Program-made: the position numbers and the translations under genes
Notes under the pieces: generated by a model
Told to the model about the DNA's origin: nothing
The model's input: the letters and a program-made list of their open reading frames with translations, nothing else
Databases searched by the model: none
In this document: piece after piece, positions 13,521 to 19,232 of the stretch
How the letters are laid out: every line of letters begins with the position of its first letter
Numbering within the stretch: the first letter of the stretch is position 1
Assembly (NCBI GenBank): GCA_934525405.1
Contig: CAKSZF010000021.1
Coordinates: forward strand, 1 to 19,232
Origin: an uncultured Faecalibacterium sp.
GTDB taxonomy: Bacteria; Bacillota; Clostridia; Oscillospirales; Ruminococcaceae
DNA length: 19,232 nt
Direction: 5' to 3'

Positions 13521-14534
13521 ATTCGCAATCATCGTTCCACTGTTTTTCTCGGCGTTCTGCTGATGATTCTTTCGGTTTGTTCTTTGTTTGTCGGGGTGCT
13601 GGACATCCGGCCTTCTGACCTGCTTACAGGCAGCGTGGAAACATGGGAGATCTTTCTGATCTCCCGCTTGCCGCGTCTGCTTGCCATCCTCTGCACAGGC
13701 ATTGGCATGAGCGTGGCGGGGCTTATCATGCAGCAGCTCTGCATGAACAAGTTTGTTTCGCCCACCACAGGCGCAACGATCTCTTCTGCGCAGTTTGGCA
13801 TTCTGCTGGCACTGCTGTTTGCACCGGGTTCTACCCTGTGGGGACGTGCTGCTTTTTCCTTCGTTTGTGCTGTTCTGGGCACATGGGTCTTTGTCTGGTT
13901 CATCCAGCGTATCCAGTTCAAGGATGTTGTCATGGTCCCGCTGGTCGGCATCATGTTCTCCAACATCGTAATGGGTGTTACCAATTATCTTGCCTACAAA
14001 TATGAAATGACGCAGGCTCTTTCCAGCTGGCTGGTCGGTCATTTTTCCACCGTCATTCGTGGGCGTTATGAGCTTGTCTGGCTGACGGTGCCGCTGGTGG
14101 TTCTGGCTTTTGTATTTGCCAACCACTTCAATATCGTGGGCATGGGAAAAGACTTTTCTCAGAACCTCGGCGTTCCGTATGATCTGGTGCTGTTTATGGG
14201 TCTGACCATCGCTGCCATGATCACGGCATCCGTTGTTGTCGTGGTCGGCTCGATCTCCTACATTGGTCTCATCGTGCCCAATATCGTAGCAATGTTCAAG
14301 GGTGACCAGATCCGCGGAACGCTGGTGGATACCGCTCTGTTTGGCGCAGTGTTCGTGCTGGTCTGCGATATGATCGGGCGGGTTGTGATCTATCCCTACG
14401 AGCTGCCCATCGAGCTGATCGTTGGCGTCATCGGCAGTATCCTGTTTGTCGGTCTGCTGCTGTATCGGCTTCGGCATGGACGCAAGGCAGTCCGGCTGGG
14501 CAAAGCTGCCAAGAAAACCGGAGGTGCAGCATGA
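13521..14534 (+). CDS. yclN: Iron-siderophore ABC transporter permease (YclN-like), ATT start
   Basis: A FecCD-family membrane permease of 337 residues if translation begins at ATT 13521. GAGGAGGG lies at 13507-13514. An in-frame TGA at 13506 closes the frame upstream, and no ATG, GTG or TTG occurs in frame until ATG 13563. That ATG lacks a ribosome binding site and would cut into the first membrane helix. Family features are FLISRLPRLLAILCTGIGMS, the NKFVSPTTGAT loop (a close match to B. subtilis YclN from memory), and a C-terminal VGSISYIGLIVPNI segment that contacts the ATPase. It forms a heterodimer with the next permease, to which it is joined by an ATGA overlap. Some sampled lines of this operon are near 50% GC, below its neighbours. 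Confidence 0.9.
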   Translation: MRNHRSTVFLGVLLMILSVCSLFVGVLDIRPSDLLTGSVETWEIFLISRLPRLLAILCTGIGMSVAGLIMQQLCMNKFVSPTTGATISSAQFGILLALLFAPGSTLWGRAAFSFVCAVLGTWVFVWFIQRIQFKDVVMVPLVGIMFSNIVMGVTNYLAYKYEMTQALSSWLVGHFSTVIRGRYELVWLTVPLVVLAFVFANHFNIVGMGKDFSQNLGVPYDLVLFMGLTIAAMITASVVVVVGSISYIGLIVPNIVAMFKGDQIRGTLVDTALFGAVFVLVCDMIGRVVIYPYELPIELIVGVIGSILFVGLLLYRLRHGRKAVRLGKAAKKTGGAA

Positions 14535-15499
14535 AAACGCACAAAAATCATCTGTGCCTGCTGATCCTTCTGCTTCTTGTTCTGCTGGCCTGCGCGGGCT
14601 ATATGACAGTGGGTGTCCACTTTGAAAACCAAAAATTATTTGCCTACGCCATGCGCATCCGCACGCCCAAGCTGATTGCCATGCTCATCACGGCATTTGC
14701 CATTGGAAGTGCTTCCATCGTGTTTCAGTCCATCATCAACAACACCATCGTCACGCCCTGTCTGTTGGGCATGGATCAGCTTTATTCGCTGATCCACACA
14801 GCGGTGTTCTTTGCGGCGGGTTCGGGCAGCTTTCTGGCGGTCAATGCCAACGGAGCCTTTGCGGTAGACCTTGCCATTATGGGCGCTGTTGCCACCGTAA
14901 TTTACAGCTATCTGTTCCGGAAAACGAACCACAATGTTCTGTACGTCCTGCTCATCGGCACAGTGCTGACCTCGTTCTTTTCCAGCATCCAGACGACCTT
15001 GACCCGTGTGATGGACCCCAACGAGTACGACACACTGCTGACGGATCTGGTCGCCAGCTTTTCCAATGTCAATTCGGCGATTCTGGTACTGTCCGTTGCG
15101 GTTCTGGCGTTGGTCGCCTTTGCCTTCCGGAAAGAGCTTGCGCTGCTGGACGTTCTGACACTGGGCAAAGATCAGGCAATCAATCTGGGCGTGGACTATG
15201 ACCGCTGTATCCGCCGCTTGTTGCTGGGGGTCACACTGTACATTGCAACAGCCACCGCTATGGTCGGGCCGCTGGCATTTCTGGGGCTTATCATTGCCAA
15301 CCTTTCCCGGCAGTTCCTGCGTACCTACCGGCACAGCCAGCTCATCACCGGCTCTGTTTTGTTCGGTATGGCTGTTCTGATCGGCGGACAGCTTCTGGTG
15401 GAACGGGTGTTCGTTTACTCGGTTCCGGTCAGCGTGTTCATCACCGTGGGCGGCGGCGTGTATTTCCTGTATCTGCTGCTCACCCAGAGAAAGGCATAA
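14531..15499 (+). CDS. yclO: Iron-siderophore ABC transporter permease (YclO-like)
   Basis: A 322-residue FecCD-family permease with about nine hydrophobic helices. The ATG overlaps the preceding stop by 4 bp (ATGA), with GGAGGT at 14520-14525. The N-terminal half has MRIRTPKLIAMLITAFAIGS, followed by the NNTIVTPCLLGMDQLY loop. This is typical of the second permease in YclNOPQ/CeuBCDE-type importers, where the usual FecCD wording is altered. The C-terminal AFLGLIIANLSRQFL segment is the ATPase-coupling region. The expected role is import of a ferric catecholate-type siderophore across the membrane together with the first permease. The ATPase gene starts 4 bp after the stop. Confidence 0.93.
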   Translation: MKTHKNHLCLLILLLLVLLACAGYMTVGVHFENQKLFAYAMRIRTPKLIAMLITAFAIGSASIVFQSIINNTIVTPCLLGMDQLYSLIHTAVFFAAGSGSFLAVNANGAFAVDLAIMGAVATVIYSYLFRKTNHNVLYVLLIGTVLTSFFSSIQTTLTRVMDPNEYDTLLTDLVASFSNVNSAILVLSVAVLALVAFAFRKELALLDVLTLGKDQAINLGVDYDRCIRRLLLGVTLYIATATAMVGPLAFLGLIIANLSRQFLRTYRHSQLITGSVLFGMAVLIGGQLLVERVFVYSVPVSVFITVGGGVYFLYLLLTQRKA

Positions 15500-15503
15500 C
15501 ACC

Positions 15504-16256
15504 ATGTTTGTAAAAGAGATCACCAAACGCTACGATGGCAAAGCCGTTGTCGATGGCGTGAGTTTTGAGATTCCGAAAGGTAAAGTCCTTTCCCTCATCG
15601 GTCCGAACGGCGCGGGAAAATCCACCGTGATGGGAATGCTGTCCCGCCTGATCGCACGGGACAGCGGAATTGTGGATTTTGAGGGGACGGAGATCACGCG
15701 CTGGAAAAGCCGGGAGCTGAGCAAGCGGCTCGCCATCCTGACCCAATCCAACAATGTCCAGATGAAGCTGACCGTCCGGGAGCTGGTTGCATTTGGCCGC
15801 TTTCCGTACTCCGGCGGGCGGCTGACCCAAGAGGACAACGAGATCATCGACCGTGCCATCGCCTACATGGAACTGGGCGATTTTGAGGAGCAGTTCATCG
15901 ATGAACTGTCCGGCGGTCAGCGGCAGCGCGCCTATATTGCCATGGTCATTGCGCAGGATACCGAGTATATCCTGCTGGATGAACCGACCAACAATCTGGA
16001 TATTTACCACGCAACCAACCTCATGCGCATCGTCCGCCGCCTGTGCGATGAGCTGGGCAAAACGGTGATCCTTGTTCTGCACGAGATCAACTATGCTGCG
16101 TTTTATTCCGACTACATCTGCGCCTTCGTGGATGGAAAAATCGCAAAGTTTGGCACCGTGCAGGAAGTGATCACCAAAGAAAACCTGTCCGATATCTACA
16201 AGGTAGACTTTGAGATCATGCAGATCGAAGGCAAGCCTTTGTCGATATATTATTGA
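15504..16256 (+). CDS. yclP: Iron-siderophore ABC transporter ATP-binding protein (YclP-like)
   Basis: A 250-residue ABC ATPase. It has Walker A GPNGAGKS (33-40), Q-loop Gln81, signature LSGGQ (135-139), Walker B YILLDE (155-160) and switch His193. Segments such as LVAFGRFPYS, RAYIAMVIAQDTEYI and EPTNNLDIYHA match B. subtilis YclP closely as I remember it. YclP energises petrobactin-type catecholate siderophore uptake. The ribosome binding site AGAAAGG lies inside the end of the upstream gene. The binding-protein gene follows 30 bp downstream on the same strand. All catalytic residues are intact. Substrate identity is inferred from the family only. Confidence 0.95.
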   Translation: MFVKEITKRYDGKAVVDGVSFEIPKGKVLSLIGPNGAGKSTVMGMLSRLIARDSGIVDFEGTEITRWKSRELSKRLAILTQSNNVQMKLTVRELVAFGRFPYSGGRLTQEDNEIIDRAIAYMELGDFEEQFIDELSGGQRQRAYIAMVIAQDTEYILLDEPTNNLDIYHATNLMRIVRRLCDELGKTVILVLHEINYAAFYSDYICAFVDGKIAKFGTVQEVITKENLSDIYKVDFEIMQIEGKPLSIYY

Positions 16257-16286
16257 TTTCAGTACTTTTTAAAAAGGAGCATTTTT

Positions 16287-17315
16287 ATGAAGAAAATTTC
16301 TCGTCGTTCGTTTTTGACCGCCATGGCTGTTGTGAGTGCAGCGGGTGTTCTTACCGCCTGCGGCGCTTCCTCCTCCACGGCAAGCTCCGTGGCATCCTCT
16401 GTGGCTGCATCCAGCGAAGCTGCCACTTCCTCGGAAGCGGTGCCGGAGTCGGTGACCATCAAGGCGTTCAACGGTGCAAAGGAACTGGTAGATGTGGAAG
16501 TGCCCTTTGACCCGCAGCGCATTGCGATCCTCGACCTTGCTTCTCTGGACATTCTGGATGAACTGGGCGTTGGCGACCGTGTGGTCGGCACGGCATCTAC
16601 CTCTCTGGATTATCTTCAGAGCTATGTCACCAATGACAGCATTGTGAATCTTGGCAACATCAAGGAAGCCGATATGGAAGCAGTCATGGCCTGTGAACCG
16701 GACATCATCTTTATCGGCGGACGCCTGTCCAAATCCTATGATGCTCTGTGCGAGATTGCACCCGTTGTTTTCCTTTCGACCGACGCCGAAAAGGGCGTTG
16801 TGGAAAGCACCCGTGAAAACGCCATGACCATTGCGTCCATCTTTGGTCTGGAAGATCAGGTGGAAAGCCTGATGGCGGATTTTGACAGCCGCATCGACGC
16901 CCTGAAAGCCTTTGCGGAGGGAAAGACTGCCATCGTTGGCATGACCACCAGCGGCAGCTTCAATGTTCTGGGCAACGATGGCCGCTGCTCTATCATCGGC
17001 AAGGAGATCGGCTTTGAGAACATCGGCGTGGATGCCAATATTGACACTTCGACCCACGGCAACGAGGCTTCCTTCGAGTTCATTGTGGACAAGAACCCCG
17101 ACTACATCTTTGCGATGGACCGCGATGCAGCCATTGGCACCGATGGCGCACAACTGGCACAGGAGATTCTGGAAAACGAGCTGGTCAAGAGCACGGATGC
17201 TTACAAGAACGGCCACGTCGTTTATCTGGCACACCCGAATGTCTGGTACACCGCAGAGGGCGGCATTCAAGCACTGAACGAAATGCTGAGCAATCTGGAA
17301 AACGCACTGCTGTGA
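16287..17315 (+). CDS. yclQ: Ferric-siderophore-binding lipoprotein (YclQ/CeuE-like)
   Basis: 342 residues. The signal sequence ISRRSFLTAMAVVSAAGVL leads to lipobox LTAC with Cys25 as the lipid anchor. A Ser/Ala-rich flexible linker (26-50) precedes the binding domain. The domain follows the helical-backbone type III binding-protein pattern: PQRIAILDLASLDILDELGV near the start, the central ACEPDIIFIGGRLSKSYD, and a C-terminal half ending in WYTAEGGIQALNEML. It should capture ferric siderophore outside the cell and hand it to the two permeases. The start is fixed by AAAAAGGAGC at 16271-16280. As the last gene it is separated from the ATPase by 30 bp. The signal carries the same SRRSFL as the lipoprotein at 530, suggesting the same export route. 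Confidence 0.93.
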   Translation: MKKISRRSFLTAMAVVSAAGVLTACGASSSTASSVASSVAASSEAATSSEAVPESVTIKAFNGAKELVDVEVPFDPQRIAILDLASLDILDELGVGDRVVGTASTSLDYLQSYVTNDSIVNLGNIKEADMEAVMACEPDIIFIGGRLSKSYDALCEIAPVVFLSTDAEKGVVESTRENAMTIASIFGLEDQVESLMADFDSRIDALKAFAEGKTAIVGMTTSGSFNVLGNDGRCSIIGKEIGFENIGVDANIDTSTHGNEASFEFIVDKNPDYIFAMDRDAAIGTDGAQLAQEILENELVKSTDAYKNGHVVYLAHPNVWYTAEGGIQALNEMLSNLENALL

Positions 17316-17332
17316 TTTTTTCAAAACTCTTC

Positions 17333-17361
17333 TTGCAATTTTGAAAAAACTCCGGTATAAT
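17333..17361 (+). promoter_or_regulatory. Promoter of the second MATE gene
   Basis: TTGCAA (17333-17338) and TATAAT (17356-17361) are separated by 17 bp. The promoter is embedded in an 11-bp AT-rich inverted repeat (17316-17326 with 17339-17349), which places one arm in the spacer. Confidence 0.8.
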
Positions 17362-17394
17362 ACCTTCCGTTAAGAATACAAAAAGCCGGCTTAC

Positions 17395-17450
17395 AAAGCG
17401 TGAAATCCTGAGGGAAAGCTAACCCTCAACGATTTCGCGCTTTTTTGTTT
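17395..17450 (+). terminator. Leader terminator-type hairpin before the second MATE gene
   Basis: AAAGCGTGAAATC (17395-17407) pairs with GATTTCGCGCTTT (17431-17443) with one G-T wobble. An inner stem TGAGGG/CCCTCA (17409-17414 with 17423-17428) is nested within it. TTTTTTGTTT runs from 17441. It lies between the promoter and the ribosome binding site, so it can attenuate the MATE transcript. The loop is unrelated to the loops at 12427 and 13437. Confidence 0.75.
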
Positions 17451-17469
17451 GCCCGAAAAAGGAGGATCT

Positions 17470-18810
17470 ATGAACCCGAAAAACAAACTGGCGGAAATGC
17501 CCGTCCGCCCCCTGCTGTACACTATGGCGGTACCGCTGATGCTATCGCTGCTCATCCAATCGCTGTACAACATCGTGGATAGCATTTTTGTGGCGCGGCT
17601 GTCGGAAACGGCCTTGACTGCCGCCTCTCTTGTATATGCCATCCAGTTTTTGATGATCGCCATCGGTGTGGGCACCGCCGTTGGTCTGAACGCCCTGCTC
17701 TCCCGCAAGCTGGGGCAGAAAAAGCCGGAGGAAGCCTGCCGTGCCGCCACCACCGGGCTGTTTCTGATGCTGGGCACTTCGCTGGTGTTTACGCTGGTGG
17801 GACTGCTGTTCTCGAACCAAATTGCCGCTGCTCTGACGGGTGACCCTGAATTGCAGCATCTCTGCCGGGAATATCTGTCGGTGAACCTGGTGTTCTGCTG
17901 GGGCATCTTTCTGCAGACCTATGGGCAGCGGCTCTTGCAGGCTGTGGGTGACACGGTGTTGTCTATGGTTTCCCTCATCATCGGTGCCGTGGTGAACATC
18001 ATCCTTGACCCCATCATGATTTTCGGTCTGCTGGGCAGCCCGGCCATGGGCATCCGGGGCGCGGCCATTGCCACCGTCATCGGGCAGCTCATCGGTGCGG
18101 TGGCGGCGCTGTGGTTCAACCGGGTCAAAAATCCGGTCATTCACGTCCGGCTGAAGGGCTACCGTTTTCTGTGGCAGGATGTGGCCGATATCTACCGGGT
18201 GGGTCTGCCCACCATCGTGATGCAGGCCATCGGCAGCGTCATGACCTTTGCAGTCAACAGCATTCTGCTGGGGGTGTCCTCTACGGCGGTGGCCTTCTTT
18301 GGCATTTACTATAAGCTGCAAAACTTCCTGATGATGCCGGTGAACGGCTTAGGACAGGCAGCCATCCCGGTGGTGGGCTTCAACTATGGCAGTGGGCAGT
18401 CCGACCGGGTGAAGCAGGCGTGGAAGGTGCTGCTGCCCACCGGCGTAGTGTTTGCACTGTGCGGCACAGCGGTGTTTCTTCTGTTCCCGGCGCAGCTGCT
18501 GGGGCTGTTCTCTGCCAGTGACGAGATGCTGGCCTTCGGCGTGCCCGCCCTGCGCATCATTTCGGTGACATTTCTGTTTGCGGTCATCACCATCTTGTGC
18601 GGCTACTTTGCCTCCGGTCTTGGCAATGGCGTGGTCAACATGATCGGCAGTGCCTTGCGGCAGCTGGTGGTGCTGCTGCCCTGCCTGTGGCTCCTCATCC
18701 GCGCTATGGGCATCGAAAAAGCATGGTTTGCATTCTGGGTATCGGAAGTGATCGCCTGCGCTTACAGCTTGTGGGAAACGAAAAAAGAACTGCAAAACAA
18801 AGTGAAATAA
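17470..18810 (+). CDS. MATE-family efflux transporter (second copy)
   Basis: 446 residues from ATG 17470, chosen because AAAAAGGAGG lies at 17456-17465. An in-frame TTG at 17449 would sit in the leader hairpin. About 12 membrane helices are present. Family marks are PLLYTMAVPLMLSLLIQSLY, then YNIVDSIFVARL, GDTVLSMVSLIIGAVVNIIL with DPIMIFGLLG, and GLGQAAIPVVGFNYGSGQSD in the second half. The expected role is Na+- or H+-driven export of drugs or metabolites. It differs clearly from the copy at 10968-12368, so this is not a recent duplication. The gene is monocistronic, with its own promoter and leader hairpin. Its stop lies inside a 20-bp tandem repeat. Confidence 0.93.
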   Translation: MNPKNKLAEMPVRPLLYTMAVPLMLSLLIQSLYNIVDSIFVARLSETALTAASLVYAIQFLMIAIGVGTAVGLNALLSRKLGQKKPEEACRAATTGLFLMLGTSLVFTLVGLLFSNQIAAALTGDPELQHLCREYLSVNLVFCWGIFLQTYGQRLLQAVGDTVLSMVSLIIGAVVNIILDPIMIFGLLGSPAMGIRGAAIATVIGQLIGAVAALWFNRVKNPVIHVRLKGYRFLWQDVADIYRVGLPTIVMQAIGSVMTFAVNSILLGVSSTAVAFFGIYYKLQNFLMMPVNGLGQAAIPVVGFNYGSGQSDRVKQAWKVLLPTGVVFALCGTAVFLLFPAQLLGLFSASDEMLAFGVPALRIISVTFLFAVITILCGYFASGLGNGVVNMIGSALRQLVVLLPCLWLLIRAMGIEKAWFAFWVSEVIACAYSLWETKKELQNKVK

Positions 18811-19109
18811 GGCAAAACAAAGTGAAATAAGGCAAAACAAAAAACAGGGTGCGCCCCTGAATAGGACGCACCCTGCCAAAGACCACAGACAATAGCGATA
18901 TGTACAACAGGGCGTTCCCCGTCGGGAACGCTCTGTTTCTCTTTGCTGGTGGCGTGATGAGCCTGCTCCGCCTGCCACGCGGCAAACTCCCTCTGGCCTT
19001 CCTCGCTGTTCCAGCAGGCAAGGATGGCCGGGTAGAATGCCCGCGCCAGACGGTCAATGACTTCATCGGGATAAGGGGAAGTGTTTGTGGACTTTTTCTT
19101 TTTGTTCAA
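18762..19109 (-). CDS. Doubtful small hypothetical protein
   Basis: A minus-strand frame with a plausible TTG start at 19109, preceded by AAAGGAGC (19123-19116). The first 45 residues look like real protein: a basic start (NKKKKSTNTSPYPDEVIDRL), then AFYPAILACWNSEEGQREFAAW. I do not recognise the family with certainty. Beyond about residue 70 the frame runs through a hairpin, then its own apparent terminator, the tandem repeat and the end of the convergent MATE gene. That part is Phe/Leu/Cys-rich and unlikely to be genuine coding. Either the gene is frameshifted or its natural end is lost, or only the N-terminal part is meaningful. The 48-bp gap to the upstream minus-strand gene suggests one transcript. 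Confidence 0.4.
   Translation of the reverse strand: MNKKKKSTNTSPYPDEVIDRLARAFYPAILACWNSEEGQREFAAWQAEQAHHATSKEKQSVPDGERPVVHIAIVCGLWQGASYSGAHPVFCFALFHFVLPYFTLFCSSFFVSHKL
18791..18840 (+). repeat. 20-bp tandem repeat, 2.5 copies, spanning the MATE stop codon
   Basis: The unit GGCAAAACAAAGTGAAATAA occurs at 18811-18830. A near-identical unit at 18791-18810 (TG for GG at the start) ends in the MATE stop codon, and a half unit lies at 18831-18840. The duplication therefore repeats the last codons and stop downstream of the gene. Confidence 0.9.
18837..18875 (-). terminator. Hairpin with minus-strand T run
   Basis: CAGGGTGCG (18845-18853) pairs with CGCACCCTG (18867-18875). On the minus strand it is followed by TTTTTTGTTTTG, a good intrinsic terminator for transcripts arriving from the right edge. 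The plus-strand side lacks a T run. Confidence 0.75.
18906..18944 (+). terminator. Possible terminator of the second MATE gene
   Basis: The 14-bp stem 18906-18919 / 18924-18937 has one G-T wobble and loop CGTC. It is followed by TCTCTTT, so the T tract is imperfect. It lies 95 bp past the MATE stop. Confidence 0.5.
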
Positions 19110-19157
19110 ACGCACGCTCCTTTGGACATCTGTGAACAGCATACCATGTGCCTGATG

Positions 19158-19232
19158 TTATGCTGTCTGGTCTTTAACATCTGCGAGTGCGGCTTCCAGA
19201 GAAGTAAGATAGTCCTTATGCTTGTGAATGAT
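19158..19232 (-). CDS. C-terminal end of an unidentified minus-strand gene (partial)
   Basis: The minus strand is open from the right edge of the window to a TAA at 19160-19158, giving 24 residues. They end YLTSLEAALADVKDQTA, a helical, amphipathic-looking tail. This is too short to assign a family. It is kept because it lies in line with the small ORF that follows 48 bp downstream and its ribosome binding site. Confidence 0.4.
   Translation of the reverse strand: MIHKHKDYLTSLEAALADVKDQTA

Noticed and set aside
17316..17349. AT-rich inverted repeat after the iron-binding lipoprotein as an operon terminator
   Set aside because: The stem is almost purely A/T and is followed by ACTCC and not a T run, and it overlaps the next promoter. 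It is more likely an operator or incidental.
1..19232. CRISPR arrays, insertion sequences, transposases or phage genes
   Set aside because: No regularly spaced repeats, terminal inverted repeats with a transposase, integrase or phage structural genes are visible. The only repeats are the 3' modules, the leader hairpins and one 20-bp tandem tract.

Overview
The window looks like a chromosomal segment of a GC-rich gut Clostridia/Ruminococcaceae-type Firmicute, most like Faecalibacterium or a close relative. The reasons are strong AGGAGG-type ribosome binding sites, sigma-A-like TTGACA/TATAAT promoters, lipoproteins that begin K-ISRRSFL, a CarD-family protein, a small DUF6061-like protein and a YclNOPQ-type iron transporter. 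This placement is inferred from gene content; no database was searched.

Layout, left to right. (1) 1-243: 3' end of a gene, possibly a TetR-type regulator, followed by a structured 3' repeat. (2) 530-5005: a family 1 solute-binding lipoprotein and a membrane-bound GGDEF/EAL protein with an extracellular sensor region, a likely two-gene unit. (3) 5066-8203: a divergent CobW-type GTPase and two consecutive, overlapping Gfo/Idh/MocA oxidoreductases, closed by a second copy of the 3' repeat. (4) 8427-9449 (minus): a PLP-dependent threonine aldolase-family enzyme. (5) 9768-9854: tRNA-Leu(CAG) with its own promoter and a terminator, then a small DUF6061-like ORF at 10029-10280. (6) 10390-12368 (minus): a MATE transporter translationally coupled to a cytidylate kinase-like protein. 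(7) 12673-13176: a CarD-family regulator. (8) 13521-17315: a four-gene ferric-siderophore ABC transporter (permease, permease, ATPase, binding lipoprotein). Its first gene appears to start at ATT. (9) 17470-18810: a second MATE transporter with its own promoter and leader hairpin. (10) 18811-19232: a 20-bp tandem repeat, two hairpins, a doubtful small minus-strand ORF and the 3' end of another minus-strand gene.

The most interesting signals are not in the proteins. Two leaders, one for the minus-strand MATE and one for the iron operon, place a 52-54 nt hairpin 8-9 nt downstream of the -10 box, each followed by a U-rich run. Their stems differ, but the loops match at 12 of 13 positions (CGTAAGACCRGTT). 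This looks like a shared 5'-terminal attenuator or small-RNA element. Separately, two genes end in the same 3' module: a short hairpin with a compensatory G-C to C-G change, a conserved AGCGGAAAAAT linker, and a 15-bp terminator stem capped by TGCN.
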